NCBI GenBank assembly: GCA_030378015.1
Contig: JAUCGG010000021.1
Span: forward strand, 1 to 43,257
Reading direction: 5' to 3'
From: Desulfococcaceae bacterium HSG8
GTDB taxonomy: Bacteria > Desulfobacterota > Desulfobacteria > Desulfobacterales > 4be13
DNA length: 43,257 nucleotides
Below the pieces are notes generated by a model. That model was not told the DNA's origin, searched no databases, and saw only the letters and a program-made list of their open reading frames with translations. Below are positions 7,945 to 15,473 of this stretch, in pieces. Position numbers and translations under genes: made by a program. Each line of letters begins with the position of its first letter. The stretch's first letter is position 1.

Positions 7945-8514
7945 CTATACTGGCAGCGTTGCCATTGTAGTGACAGTGACAATTTTCGGATCCTGCTGAA
8001 CTGTTTCAAATTTCCATGCCAGCCGCGCTTCATAGTCATTGAGCATTGTCAGGAATCCCAGAGATGATAAGCCATCCTCGTTATCCGCGTTGCTTTCCAA
8101 CTGACGTATGTATAACTCATCAAGATCTTCCGTCAGTAATTGTCGTATAAAGCCTTTAAATTGTTCTATATTCTTAGGTTTAAGACTGTTGGTCGAGTAA
8201 AATATCAGCGATTCTCGGAACAGATATAGTCCGATACTGATCGCATGATTTGATTTATGATTACTGAATTTCATTGCATTTTCAAGCAGTTCATTTGCAA
8301 TATAGCTGACAGCGCTCTTGATTTCAGCCTGTCTGTTCTGCGTAGAATGGCCCTCATCAGGAAAAAATGTTCCCCAGTAATCAGCTAGAAAATCGGCTGA
8401 AAGCCCATTATTGCGCCATCGCTGCTGGATCGGCATTGAATTGGGCGAAAAATTTATAACCAGATATTCGTGTGCTTCGCCTATTTCTACAAAATCACCA
8501 AATATTTCAGGCAT
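7945..8514 (-). CDS. slr1658-like regulator, GHKL-type switch kinase candidate
   Basis: A 189-residue protein. Residues 55-75 (AVSYIANELLENAMKFSNHK) contain the N-box of a GHKL ATPase (E-L-L-E-N-A-x-K-F), as in SpoIIAB/RsbW and SiaB-type switch kinases. The late GLSSLGFLTMLNDYEARLAW segment is characteristic of the slr1658 family. It probably phosphorylates the slr1659-like protein encoded next to it, or sequesters it. A strong AGGAGG stands 7 bases before the ATG. The upstream kinase gene ends 180 bases away. No sigma factor or output gene lies next to the operon. Confidence 0.83.
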   Translation of the reverse strand: MPEIFGDFVEIGEAHEYLVINFSPNSMPIQQRWRNNGLSADFLADYWGTFFPDEGHSTQNRQAEIKSAVSYIANELLENAMKFSNHKSNHAISIGLYLFRESLIFYSTNSLKPKNIEQFKGFIRQLLTEDLDELYIRQLESNADNEDGLSSLGFLTMLNDYEARLAWKFETVQQDPKIVTVTTMATLPV

Positions 8515-8694
8515 TTCTGATTCCTCCTGTTTTTGGACTCGGTTTTTCAGGTTTTATAACTTCCTATATGCAAAGAACAATCCGTATAATCCCCAGACCT
8601 CCGAGGTTTTGATGATAATAAACCTTAACCCGGAATCCGGTGTTAAGTTATCTGCTCATATATCTTCTGATTTTAACAATGTTCATCCTCATTG

Positions 8695-10926
8695 TCAATT
8701 TGATCTCTCAGTCTTGTTCAGCACATTTCTTACGGATTCTGCGAGATCACTCATCAAAACAGGCTTTATCATATATCCCCGGATTCCCATGGCAAAGGCT
8801 TCTCTTTCTGATATCATATCGCCAAATCCGGTACAAATGATAATCGGAATATCAGAGCGGATACGCATCAGTTCCCTGGAAAGGACAACACCCGTCATTT
8901 TCGGCATTGTCATATCGGTAATGACAAGATCATAATTTTCAGGTTTCACACGGAAAATACCCAGAGCTTCCACGCTGCTTGTCAGCGTTGTAACGTGATA
9001 TCCCAGTTCTTCCAGCATATGCTGCATCACGCTGGCAACCATATCTTCATCATCAACCATAAGAATACGTTCTTTGCCCTTGGGAAGAGGCAGATCAGGT
9101 AGGAGTTCGGTTTTGCTGGTTTTTCTCTCTGCCCGGGGCAGCCAGACTGTAAATATGCTTCCCCTGCCCGATTCGCTTTCAGCAGTGATATGACCGCCAT
9201 GATCCCTGATGATTCCGAGCACAACAGAAAGTCCCATCCCGGTTCCCTCGCCAGGGGATTTGGTAGTGAAAAACGGGTCAAATATCTTTGTCATGACTTC
9301 CGTGTCCATGCCCTGACCGGTATCGCTTACTGTGAGCCTGAGATATTTTCCAGGTTTCAATTCCGGTTCGGATAGCAATATATCCTCATCGGTTTCTTTT
9401 TCTGTCAGACTCACTTCCAGAGTTCCGCCTTTTTCCCGCAAGGCATGATAAGCATTGGTACAGAGATTCATAACAATCTGATGAAGCCGGACAGGATCAG
9501 CCAGAACGTATCCGCAATCATTATCAATACTCTGACGGATACGGATGGTCGTCGGCATAGAAGCCCGCAACAGTTTAAGGGCCTCTTTGATAATGGGCTG
9601 AAACTGGATGATTGCCAGTTTCTGTTCATTCTGACGGCTGAATGTAAGAATCTGCCTTACCAGATCCTTGGCTCGCCCGGCAGCTATCATCACCTGTTTC
9701 ATATATCCTTTGGCCTTGCTGTTTTCCGGTATGATATCCATTGTCATCTGGGTATATCCCATGATGGGAAAGAGCACGTTGTTAAAATCATGAGCGATTC
9801 CGCCAGCCAGGGTACCGATGGCTTCCAGTTTCTGTGCCTGGCGCAGTTGCTTTTCCATGGACATCTCATGGGTGACATCCCGACTGACAGCAACAAAGTT
9901 GATAATCTCACCGGAACTGTCCCGGATAGGAGAAATTGTCACCTCAAGCTCACAAATATTATCATCATTTCTCTTATCAGCAATATGGCCGGTCCATACT
10001 TTTCCGAAAGAAATCGTATGCCAGATCATCTGGTAAAAAGTTTCAGGATGTTCTTTACGGCTCAGTACGCGAAAATTCTGTCCCCTGATATCTTTTCTTT
10101 TGTAACCGCTGATGCACTCAAAAGCAGGATTGGCGTATCGTATCGTGCCATCCTTTTCAGTGATTACGATCCCCTCCGCGACCTGTTCAATCGCTGTTGC
10201 AAGTCGTAATCGCTCTTCTTCTGCCTGTTTCCGGTCCGTCAGATCGTACAGAACACCGAGGAGGCAGGGCACATCGTCAAATGTCAGTGGTTGAACAGAC
10301 AACGCCATCCAGAATGAGCCGCCATCTGCTTTTCTGCCCTGCATCTCATAATTACTCACATATCCCTGTACAGCCAGGGTATCTTTTACAAAACGGTATT
10401 CTGAAGGCGTATAATAAAAATCTGACATCCTGCGCTCCGGCAGTTCTTCAACAGGAAGGCCGAACAGTGACCCGGCAGGTTCATTGGCATACAGAATCGC
10501 ACCGTCAGATATGCGGCTGACAATAATCGGAAGGGGTATCGTCTCGCTGATCAGACGGAATCGTTTCTCATTCTCCCGCAGTGTTGATTCAACTTTGTCC
10601 AAAAGATCTTCCAGCACATCGTCCGAATGTTCCGTGCTCATTTCGATCATCAGTTCCAAGTCGGCTTTTTCACGTTCCAGGCCAGTCATCTTCTGCCGTA
10701 GTTCGACAATTTCATGGCGAAGCTTAAGCACCTCCGAAAGTAAAGTTTTTTTGGTTGTTTCATATTTGTCAAGCAGATATTCAGCTACTTCGTCCGAATA
10801 CTCTGTGTTCATTTCAATCATCAGTTCCAAGTCGGATTTTTCACGCTTTAACCCGGCGATTTCCCGACGCAGCGCGGCGACTTCCGAAAATAATGTTTTT
10901 TTTGAAGAGTCCGTGTTCAGTATCAT
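8695..10926 (-). CDS. Hybrid PAS histidine kinase with receiver domain
   Basis: A 743-residue cytoplasmic sensor without membrane segments. Residues 9-55 and 59-112 are two copies of one coiled-coil module (TLFSEVAALRREI / TLLSEVLKLRHEI, then DLELMIEM and SD-V-EYLLDK). PAS domains follow at about 120-235 and 242-355. The phosphoacceptor His is H379 in GGIAHDFNN, then a HATPase domain with DTGQGMD and GTGMGLSVV. The C-terminal receiver has MVDDED, the phosphorylatable Asp near 671 (VITDMTMP) and Lys near 721. GGAGG 5 bases before the ATG fixes the start. Downstream lie the slr1658/slr1659 genes, suggesting that this kinase feeds a partner-switching module rather than a transcription factor. 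The signal is unknown. Confidence 0.94.
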   Translation of the reverse strand: MILNTDSSKKTLFSEVAALRREIAGLKREKSDLELMIEMNTEYSDEVAEYLLDKYETTKKTLLSEVLKLRHEIVELRQKMTGLEREKADLELMIEMSTEHSDDVLEDLLDKVESTLRENEKRFRLISETIPLPIIVSRISDGAILYANEPAGSLFGLPVEELPERRMSDFYYTPSEYRFVKDTLAVQGYVSNYEMQGRKADGGSFWMALSVQPLTFDDVPCLLGVLYDLTDRKQAEEERLRLATAIEQVAEGIVITEKDGTIRYANPAFECISGYKRKDIRGQNFRVLSRKEHPETFYQMIWHTISFGKVWTGHIADKRNDDNICELEVTISPIRDSSGEIINFVAVSRDVTHEMSMEKQLRQAQKLEAIGTLAGGIAHDFNNVLFPIMGYTQMTMDIIPENSKAKGYMKQVMIAAGRAKDLVRQILTFSRQNEQKLAIIQFQPIIKEALKLLRASMPTTIRIRQSIDNDCGYVLADPVRLHQIVMNLCTNAYHALREKGGTLEVSLTEKETDEDILLSEPELKPGKYLRLTVSDTGQGMDTEVMTKIFDPFFTTKSPGEGTGMGLSVVLGIIRDHGGHITAESESGRGSIFTVWLPRAERKTSKTELLPDLPLPKGKERILMVDDEDMVASVMQHMLEELGYHVTTLTSSVEALGIFRVKPENYDLVITDMTMPKMTGVVLSRELMRIRSDIPIIICTGFGDMISEREAFAMGIRGYMIKPVLMSDLAESVRNVLNKTERSN

Positions 10927-11020
10927 TTTGCCTCCGATTCAGGGTCAGTTCAGTGCTTTTTCAGTAAGTTCTACAGGAAAGCTGGCCCGCTTTGAGGTCA
11001 AATATCGAAATATGGGTACT

Positions 11021-11144
11021 ACAGCAACTTGTAAATTCCTCCCCTTTTTTAAAGGGGGGCCCGGGGATTTTTGTCGCAACCGACTTTTTTAGCAAGAAAA
11101 ATCCCCCGGCCCCCTTTAAGAAAGGGGAGAAACTTGTAAGTTGC
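11021..11144. repeat. GC-rich inverted-repeat element (GCAACTTGTAA ends)
   Basis: Two arms, each CCCCTTTTTTAAAGGGGG-like with a C- or G-rich flank, stand in opposite orientation around a CAACCGACTTTTTTAGCAAG spacer. The ends are GCAACTTGTAAA and its approximate complement. It belongs to the same group as 13854, 17280 and 18521. It lies upstream of the hybrid kinase gene. Confidence 0.75.
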
Positions 11145-11185
11145 GGAATCCACCGAACTTCCGAAGTTTTCGCAAACCTCTGTTC

Positions 11186-11256
11186 GGGCGCATTTACAAC
11201 TTGGGAGAGTCCCGGAGGGACTGAAAAATCACTCCCCTGACTTGTAAATACGCCCC
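11186..11256. mobile_element. GGGCG-ended hairpin element, 71 bp, 8-bp target duplication
   Basis: The element starts GGGCGCATTTACAACTTG and ends with the inverted form TTGTAAATACGCCCC. The centre holds AGTCCCGGAGGGACT. It is flanked by direct repeats CTCTGTTC (11178-11185 and 11257-11264). This is the shortest of three copies; the others are at 13433-13683 and 21474-21702. Confidence 0.8.
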
Positions 11257-11723
11257 CTCTGTTCAGTCTTGGAATTTTTTAAATATTTATTTATATCACA
11301 AATGCGATTCACTTCCAAACGAATATTTCATCCGGATAACCCTGGTCAGCTATTTTGTAAAAATTTTGTTATCTTCCATTTTTCAGTTTACATTTTTACA
11401 GATAAAAATCCGGGTGTTCGAGCGAATATTTGTAAAATCACCGTTTGCAAAGGAAGGTTTCAGATTTTTCAAATTTAAGTTACTGTTGACACGGTATGCA
11501 ATTATAATTAAAGTATCCGTCTTTATCTTAACAGTGAAAAGCTCAAAGTTCCTGAAAGCCAGATCGCAACCTTTTTCACCGGAAAAGCCGCTCAGACATC
11601 TGGCAGAAGAAACTTCGTGCATTCCCGAAGCAATAACAACTTAAGCTTTTCGGATTAATGTCAGCAGATCAGAAATATTGATCTGCCGAATGTACCCTTT
11701 TACAAATTTAAGGAACAGTTATC
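11257..11723. other. AT-rich intergenic region, no supported gene
   Basis: Short frames occur here (for example 11366-11644) but show low-complexity Phe/Ile/Lys composition, no ribosome binding site and no recognisable family. The region separates the divergent kinase operon from the ferredoxin-mnmA-mtaB group and probably carries the promoter of the latter. The segment TTGACACGGTATGCAATTATAAT (start near 11483) resembles a sigma-70 promoter, with TTGACA and TATAAT boxes spaced slightly short. Confidence 0.4.
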
Positions 11724-12152
11724 GTGTATTCAAAAATACTTATCCTTCGCTTTCCTAAAAAAATCGTACACAACCCCATTGTTTGTTCCCTAGTGAGAGA
11801 ATATGACCTTACGTTTAACATCCTGAATGCAACTGTGTTTCCCCGGAAAGAAGGTATCCTGGTTCTTGAACTTTACGGAACCAGGAAAAATTTCAGGCAG
11901 GGAGTTAAATTCCTTAAAGAGCAGGGAGTGCAAGTTAAAAATGCAGAGCAGGAGGTCAAACGGAAAGATGATAAATGCACCCATTGCGGGGCATGTACGG
12001 CGGTTTGTCCCACAGGAGCACTCTCTGTTCAGCGCCCTGAAATGAGCGTCGTTTTTGACCAGAAAAAATGCAGTGTCTGTGAACTTTGTATGCCGGCATG
12101 TCCTAGCAGGGTGATAAAAGTTCGTCCGACAAATCAGGCTTTTTTTCTATAA
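11724..12152 (+). CDS. NIL-domain ferredoxin with two [4Fe-4S] motifs
   Basis: A 142-residue protein with an N-terminal NIL domain (about 1-80), an ACT-like ligand-binding fold, then two cluster motifs: CTHCGACTAVCPTGAL and CSVCELCMPACPS, both complete C-x2-C-x2-C-x3-C sets. The start is GTG at 11724 with AGGAA 9 bases upstream. The next genes in the same direction are mnmA and mtaB, which put sulfur into tRNA. NIL ferredoxins in sulfate reducers have been linked to sulfur-transfer and homocysteine synthesis, so a role as electron or sulfur donor to this cluster is a reasonable inference, not shown. Soluble, cytoplasmic. Confidence 0.88.
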   Translation: MYSKILILRFPKKIVHNPIVCSLVREYDLTFNILNATVFPRKEGILVLELYGTRKNFRQGVKFLKEQGVQVKNAEQEVKRKDDKCTHCGACTAVCPTGALSVQRPEMSVVFDQKKCSVCELCMPACPSRVIKVRPTNQAFFL

Positions 12153-12162
12153 TATCAAGTAG

Positions 12163-12308
12163 CAGCAGATGGAAAAAGTTCGTAGTTCCGCTGAGTATCA
12201 GTAGATGGGAAATGGCCCCGAACCGCTCCCGGCGGATTGACAAGTCCGCCGGAAATGCTTGGGATTTCCCATCCAGGCGAGCATTTCGGGAACACTTTCC
12301 ATCTGCTG
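12163..12308. repeat. Long inverted-repeat element upstream of mnmA
   Basis: Three nested stems: CAGCAGATGGAAA / TTTCCATCTGCTG (outer), GATGGGAAAT / ATTTCCCATC (middle) and CCGGCGGA / TCCGCCGG (inner). The whole 146 bp fold occupies the gap between the ferredoxin and mnmA, ending 15 bases before the mnmA ATG, so it would be in the mnmA leader if they are co-transcribed. The outer CAGCAGATG arms recur at 42831-42872, and the inner part resembles 29945-30000. Confidence 0.75.
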
Positions 12309-12323
12309 AGTATAAATACAGCT

Positions 12324-13367
12324 ATGAACTGCACAACAGCCATTGCCCTCAGCGGCGGCATTGACTCCCTTGTTTCAGCATATCTTTTAAAGGAACAGGG
12401 CCGCAAAGTTATCGGTGTCCACTTTATCACAGGCTATGAATCGGATTCTGCACATCTGATTGAAAACATCGGTCATGCTCTCGGCATAAGCGTGGAACTC
12501 ATTGATTGCAGTGCCGAATTTCAATCAGAAGTCGTTGATTATTTTATCCGAACGTACCTAAACGGCCAGACCCCGAATCCGTGCCTTGTGTGCAACCCGT
12601 CTGTAAAATTCGGTACGGTCCTTTCCGCTGCCCGGGAGCAGGGTGCATCCTGCCTTGCTACGGGCCATTATGCCAGGATCATAAAAGATACCAGCGGCAG
12701 ATTTCATTTACACAGGGGAACTGACTTAAAAAAGGATCAGTCCTATTTTCTTGCCTTCCTGTCCCAGGACCAGTTAGCACAGGCCTGCTTTCCGATTGGA
12801 AATATGACAAAAGACCAAGTAAGAAAACTGGCCGGGGAAAAAAAGCTTTACCCTGCTATAAAGGAAGAGAGCCAGGATGTATGCTTTATAAAGGGGACTA
12901 CCTATGGCGAGTTCCTGACCCTGCATGGAGCAGAGCCAAAACCGGGCTCCGTTGTTGATGTCAGGGGCAACGTACTGGGAAAGCATAACGGACTGCACCT
13001 TTTTACCGTGGGACAGCGCCGCGGCATCAACTGTCCGGCATCGGAACCTTATTATGTGGTGCGCATAGACAGCGCGAAGAACCGACTCGTGGTCGGTTTT
13101 AAAAAAGATATGCTTTCTTCAGAATGCAGGGTGACGGGGATAAACTGGATTTGCAAGGAACCGGAATTCCCTGTACACAATGTCCTGACCCGCCTGAGAT
13201 ACCGCCACAGCGGTGCTCTTTCCACAGTATATCCCGCGGGAAGGCATACAGTTGTTGTCAGATTTGAAGCCCCTCAGACAGCCATAACCCCGGGGCAGGG
13301 GGCTGTATTTTACAGGGAGGATGAGGTTCTTGGCGGAGGGATTATTACAGGAGGAAATCACAAATAA
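12324..13367 (+). CDS. mnmA: tRNA-specific 2-thiouridylase MnmA
   Basis: MnmA adenylates and thiolates U34 of tRNAs for Lys, Glu and Gln. The 347-residue product has the PP-loop SGGIDS at 10-15, the Cys pair in TPNPCLVCN (C87, C90), GHYAR near 114, the long loop KKDQSYFLAFLSQ, and the second catalytic Cys in ESQDVCF (C187). The C-terminal half holds VGQRRGI and the beta-barrel domain ending in GGGIITGG. The start at MNCTTAIALSGG is chosen because the PP loop must lie close to the N-terminus; a longer frame from 12237 reads through the inverted repeat. No good Shine-Dalgarno is seen, so translation may depend on the structured leader. Confidence 0.96.
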   Translation: MNCTTAIALSGGIDSLVSAYLLKEQGRKVIGVHFITGYESDSAHLIENIGHALGISVELIDCSAEFQSEVVDYFIRTYLNGQTPNPCLVCNPSVKFGTVLSAAREQGASCLATGHYARIIKDTSGRFHLHRGTDLKKDQSYFLAFLSQDQLAQACFPIGNMTKDQVRKLAGEKKLYPAIKEESQDVCFIKGTTYGEFLTLHGAEPKPGSVVDVRGNVLGKHNGLHLFTVGQRRGINCPASEPYYVVRIDSAKNRLVVGFKKDMLSSECRVTGINWICKEPEFPVHNVLTRLRYRHSGALSTVYPAGRHTVVVRFEAPQTAITPGQGAVFYREDEVLGGGIITGGNHK

Positions 13368-13409
13368 CAAAAGGCAAATTACAAACAAATGTAAATATTA
13401 ACCAAAGAT

Positions 13410-13719
13410 ATAATGCCACAAAGAAACACAAAGGGCGTATTTATAAGTTGGAGGAGTCCCGCAGGGACTGATGAAAATAGCCCGGCAATTCATTGCCGGG
13501 ATGAGTTGACAGAAGCCCGAGTCCCGTAGGGACTGCTGGAATATTTCATTGTATTTCAAGAAGTTCAGTCGTCCCTGCGGGACTCGGCAAATTATGCATA
13601 TCCGACCCGGCAATGAATTGCCGGGCTATTTTCACAAGTCCCTGCGGGACAATAAAAGCGACTCCCAATTTGTAAATGCGCCCAACACAAAGAACCTCCG
13701 TGAGACTTCGCGGCATTAT
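13410..13719. repeat. ATAATGCCAC element split by a GGGCG hairpin element
   Basis: The left part ATAATGCCACAAAGAAACAC (13410-) and the right part AGAACCTCCGTGAGACTTCG to GGCATTAT (-13719) are the two arms of a palindromic element that occurs whole at 27754-27828 and 28482-28544. It is interrupted by the element 13433-13683; removing that element and one copy of its 8-bp duplication restores the usual sequence. Confidence 0.78.
13433..13683. mobile_element. GGGCG-ended long hairpin element, 251 bp, 8-bp target duplication
   Basis: The arms are long and nearly complementary: GGGCGTATTTATAAGTTG, then AGTCCCGCAGGGACT, then ATAGCCCGGCAATTCATTGC, mirrored on the right and ending TTGTAAATGCGCCC. 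Direct repeats AACACAAA flank it (13425-13432 and 13684-13691). The loop has no gene. Confidence 0.82.
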
Positions 13720-13721
13720 AA

Positions 13722-13806
13722 GGTGATTTCCGGAAAAGAATATACCAAGCGCAGTTTGTCGTTCCGCCTTCAGGCGGCATCGGTATGTTCTTTATTGGAA
13801 ATCGCC
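13722..13806. mobile_element. GGYGATTTCC-ended hairpin element, shortened copy
   Basis: It runs from GGTGATTTCCGGAAAAGAAT to the inverted TATTGGAAATCGCC with one CCGCCTTCAGGCGG stem in the middle. One half of the central palindrome seen in the copy at 6930-7044 is missing. Confidence 0.72.
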
Positions 13807-13853
13807 TAAGCTGTATTTTACGGGAGGACAGATAATACCGCAAAGACACTAAG

Positions 13854-13986
13854 ACACCACTTTTTAAGTTCGTCCCCCTTTTTTAAAGGGGGCAGGGGGG
13901 ATTTTACGTTGCTAAAAAAAGGTGTTACGGCAGAAATCCCCCCGACCCCCCTTTAAAAAAGGGGGGAGGAATTTACGAATCGGTGT
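13854..13986. mobile_element. ACACC-ended GC-rich hairpin element with 6-bp target duplication
   Basis: The element starts ACACCACTTTTTAAGTTCGT and ends with the inverted form of ACACCGATTCGTAAATTCC. Two CCCCCTTTTTTAAAGGGGG-type arms lie inside. ACTAAG stands on both sides (13848-13853 and 13987-13992). It interrupts another ATAATGCC-type palindrome, whose parts are visible at 13832-13853 and 13987-14032. Confidence 0.78.
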
Positions 13987-14100
13987 ACTAAGACCTTCGT
14001 GAGACTTCGTGTCTTTGTGCCTTCGTGGCATTATAAGCTGCACATCGCGTAAACTCTGTTTACAAAAGCCATGAACATTTATGCTATTCGAATCTGAATT

Positions 14101-15381
14101 ATGAAAAAATTCGCTGTTACAACACTGGGATGCAAAGTTAACCAGTATGAATCAGAATCCGTTGCACAATCTCTGGAAGCTGCGGGGCAGCTCCCGGCAG
14201 GCGACGCCCGCGCGGATATCTGCATTATCAACACCTGCACAGTGACGCACAAAGCAGCCATGCAGTCAAGGCAGGCCATACGTCAGGCCATACGCGCAAA
14301 TCCCGGCGCGCGCATTATTGTGACAGGCTGTTATGCCCAGACCGAACCGGATGAAATTAAGAAGATCGAAGGGGTTCATGATATAATCAGCCACTCGGAC
14401 AAGCATCGGATTCCCGGGATGGTGTCCCCGGGTGAAAGCCCGAATCCCGAATCCCGAATTCCGAATTCTTCCAGGACCCGTCCGTTTTTAAAAATCCAGG
14501 ACGGCTGTGATGCCTTTTGCACATATTGCATTGTTCCTTATGCACGGGGACCAAGCCGCAGTATGCAGCCCGAAGAGGTACTGGAAAATATAGCCCGACT
14601 TGGGAAAGCAGGATTCCATGAAGTGGTTCTGACGGGAATACACCTGGGATGCTACGGGCTTGATCTTTCTCCCCCGGCCAGTCTGTCAGAATTGTTGTCC
14701 TGTATCTGTAAATTATCAGTGATAGACCGTATAAGGTTAAGCTCAACAGAACCTCATGAACTGAACGAAGAAATCATATCCCTCACTGCATCATCGGATA
14801 ATATCTGTCATCATTTCCATATACCCCTGCAAAGCGGAAATGATGGTATTTTAAAAAAAATGCACAGACCTTATACCCGCGAGTTTTTTACAGAACTGAT
14901 TCTGAATATTCGCAAAATGATCCCCGATGCCGCAATCGGTGTTGATACCCTGATCGGATTCCCCGGAGAAAGCGAAGCTGCTTTTGAAGATACATACACA
15001 CTCATCGAACAACTGCCTGTCACCTACCTCCATGTATTTCCTTTCTCCCCGCGCAGGGGGACGCCTGCATACGGGTATCCGGCCAGGGTTCCGCCGGATA
15101 TTATCAAAGCAAGATGCGGAAAAATGCGGGAACTCGGGAATTTAAAGAAAAAGGAATTTTACAGAATATTTCTTAACAAAACTGTCGAAATCCTGATAGA
15201 AGGCAGAATGGACAAGGCAACCGGACTTTTGAAAGGAGTCACCTCCAACTACATACCTGTGCTGATAAACGGTGAGGATGATATGAAAAATACGTTTGTC
15301 AGTGTCAGGGTTGAAAAAACAGATGAGAATAACCGTGTTTTCGGCGAAAAGCTGGAAGAAAATACAAAATGCCGATTATAA
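14101..15381 (+). CDS. mtaB: tRNA t6A37 methylthiotransferase MtaB
   Basis: MtaB is a radical SAM enzyme that adds a methylthio group to t6A at position 37 of tRNA. The 426-residue product has the N-terminal cluster Cys residues C11 (TLGCKVNQ), C46 (NTCTVT) and C77 (TGCYAQ), and the radical SAM motif CDAFCTYC (C136, C140, C143). LIGFPGE and HVFPFSPRRGTPA follow, then a TRAM-like C-terminal domain. The linker at residues 108-127 is encoded by a short GAATCCC-type repeat (14438-14468) and looks like an in-frame insertion. Together with mnmA and the NIL ferredoxin it forms a tRNA sulfur cluster, although repeat elements fill the 730-bp gap before it. Confidence 0.95.
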   Translation: MKKFAVTTLGCKVNQYESESVAQSLEAAGQLPAGDARADICIINTCTVTHKAAMQSRQAIRQAIRANPGARIIVTGCYAQTEPDEIKKIEGVHDIISHSDKHRIPGMVSPGESPNPESRIPNSSRTRPFLKIQDGCDAFCTYCIVPYARGPSRSMQPEEVLENIARLGKAGFHEVVLTGIHLGCYGLDLSPPASLSELLSCICKLSVIDRIRLSSTEPHELNEEIISLTASSDNICHHFHIPLQSGNDGILKKMHRPYTREFFTELILNIRKMIPDAAIGVDTLIGFPGESEAAFEDTYTLIEQLPVTYLHVFPFSPRRGTPAYGYPARVPPDIIKARCGKMRELGNLKKKEFYRIFLNKTVEILIEGRMDKATGLLKGVTSNYIPVLINGEDDMKNTFVSVRVEKTDENNRVFGEKLEENTKCRL

Positions 15382-15401
15382 CGGATTCAGGGGAGCCTCG
15401 T

Positions 15402-15444
15402 AAACAAAGAACCTTCGTGAGACTTCGTGCCTTCGTGGCATTAT
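15402..15444. repeat. Half copy of the ATAATGCCAC element
   Basis: AACAAAGAACCTTCGTGAGA and CTTCGTGCCTTCGTGGCATT correspond to the right arm of the element at 27754. It lies just downstream of mtaB and ends about 30 bases before the next start codon. Confidence 0.7.
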
Positions 15445-15473
15445 AAAAACCCGGCTTTTCAGAATGTATTTTC

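Noticed and set aside
11269-11644. Short forward frames in the AT-rich gap before the NIL ferredoxin
   Set aside because: Low-complexity composition, no ribosome site, overlapping each other in different frames.
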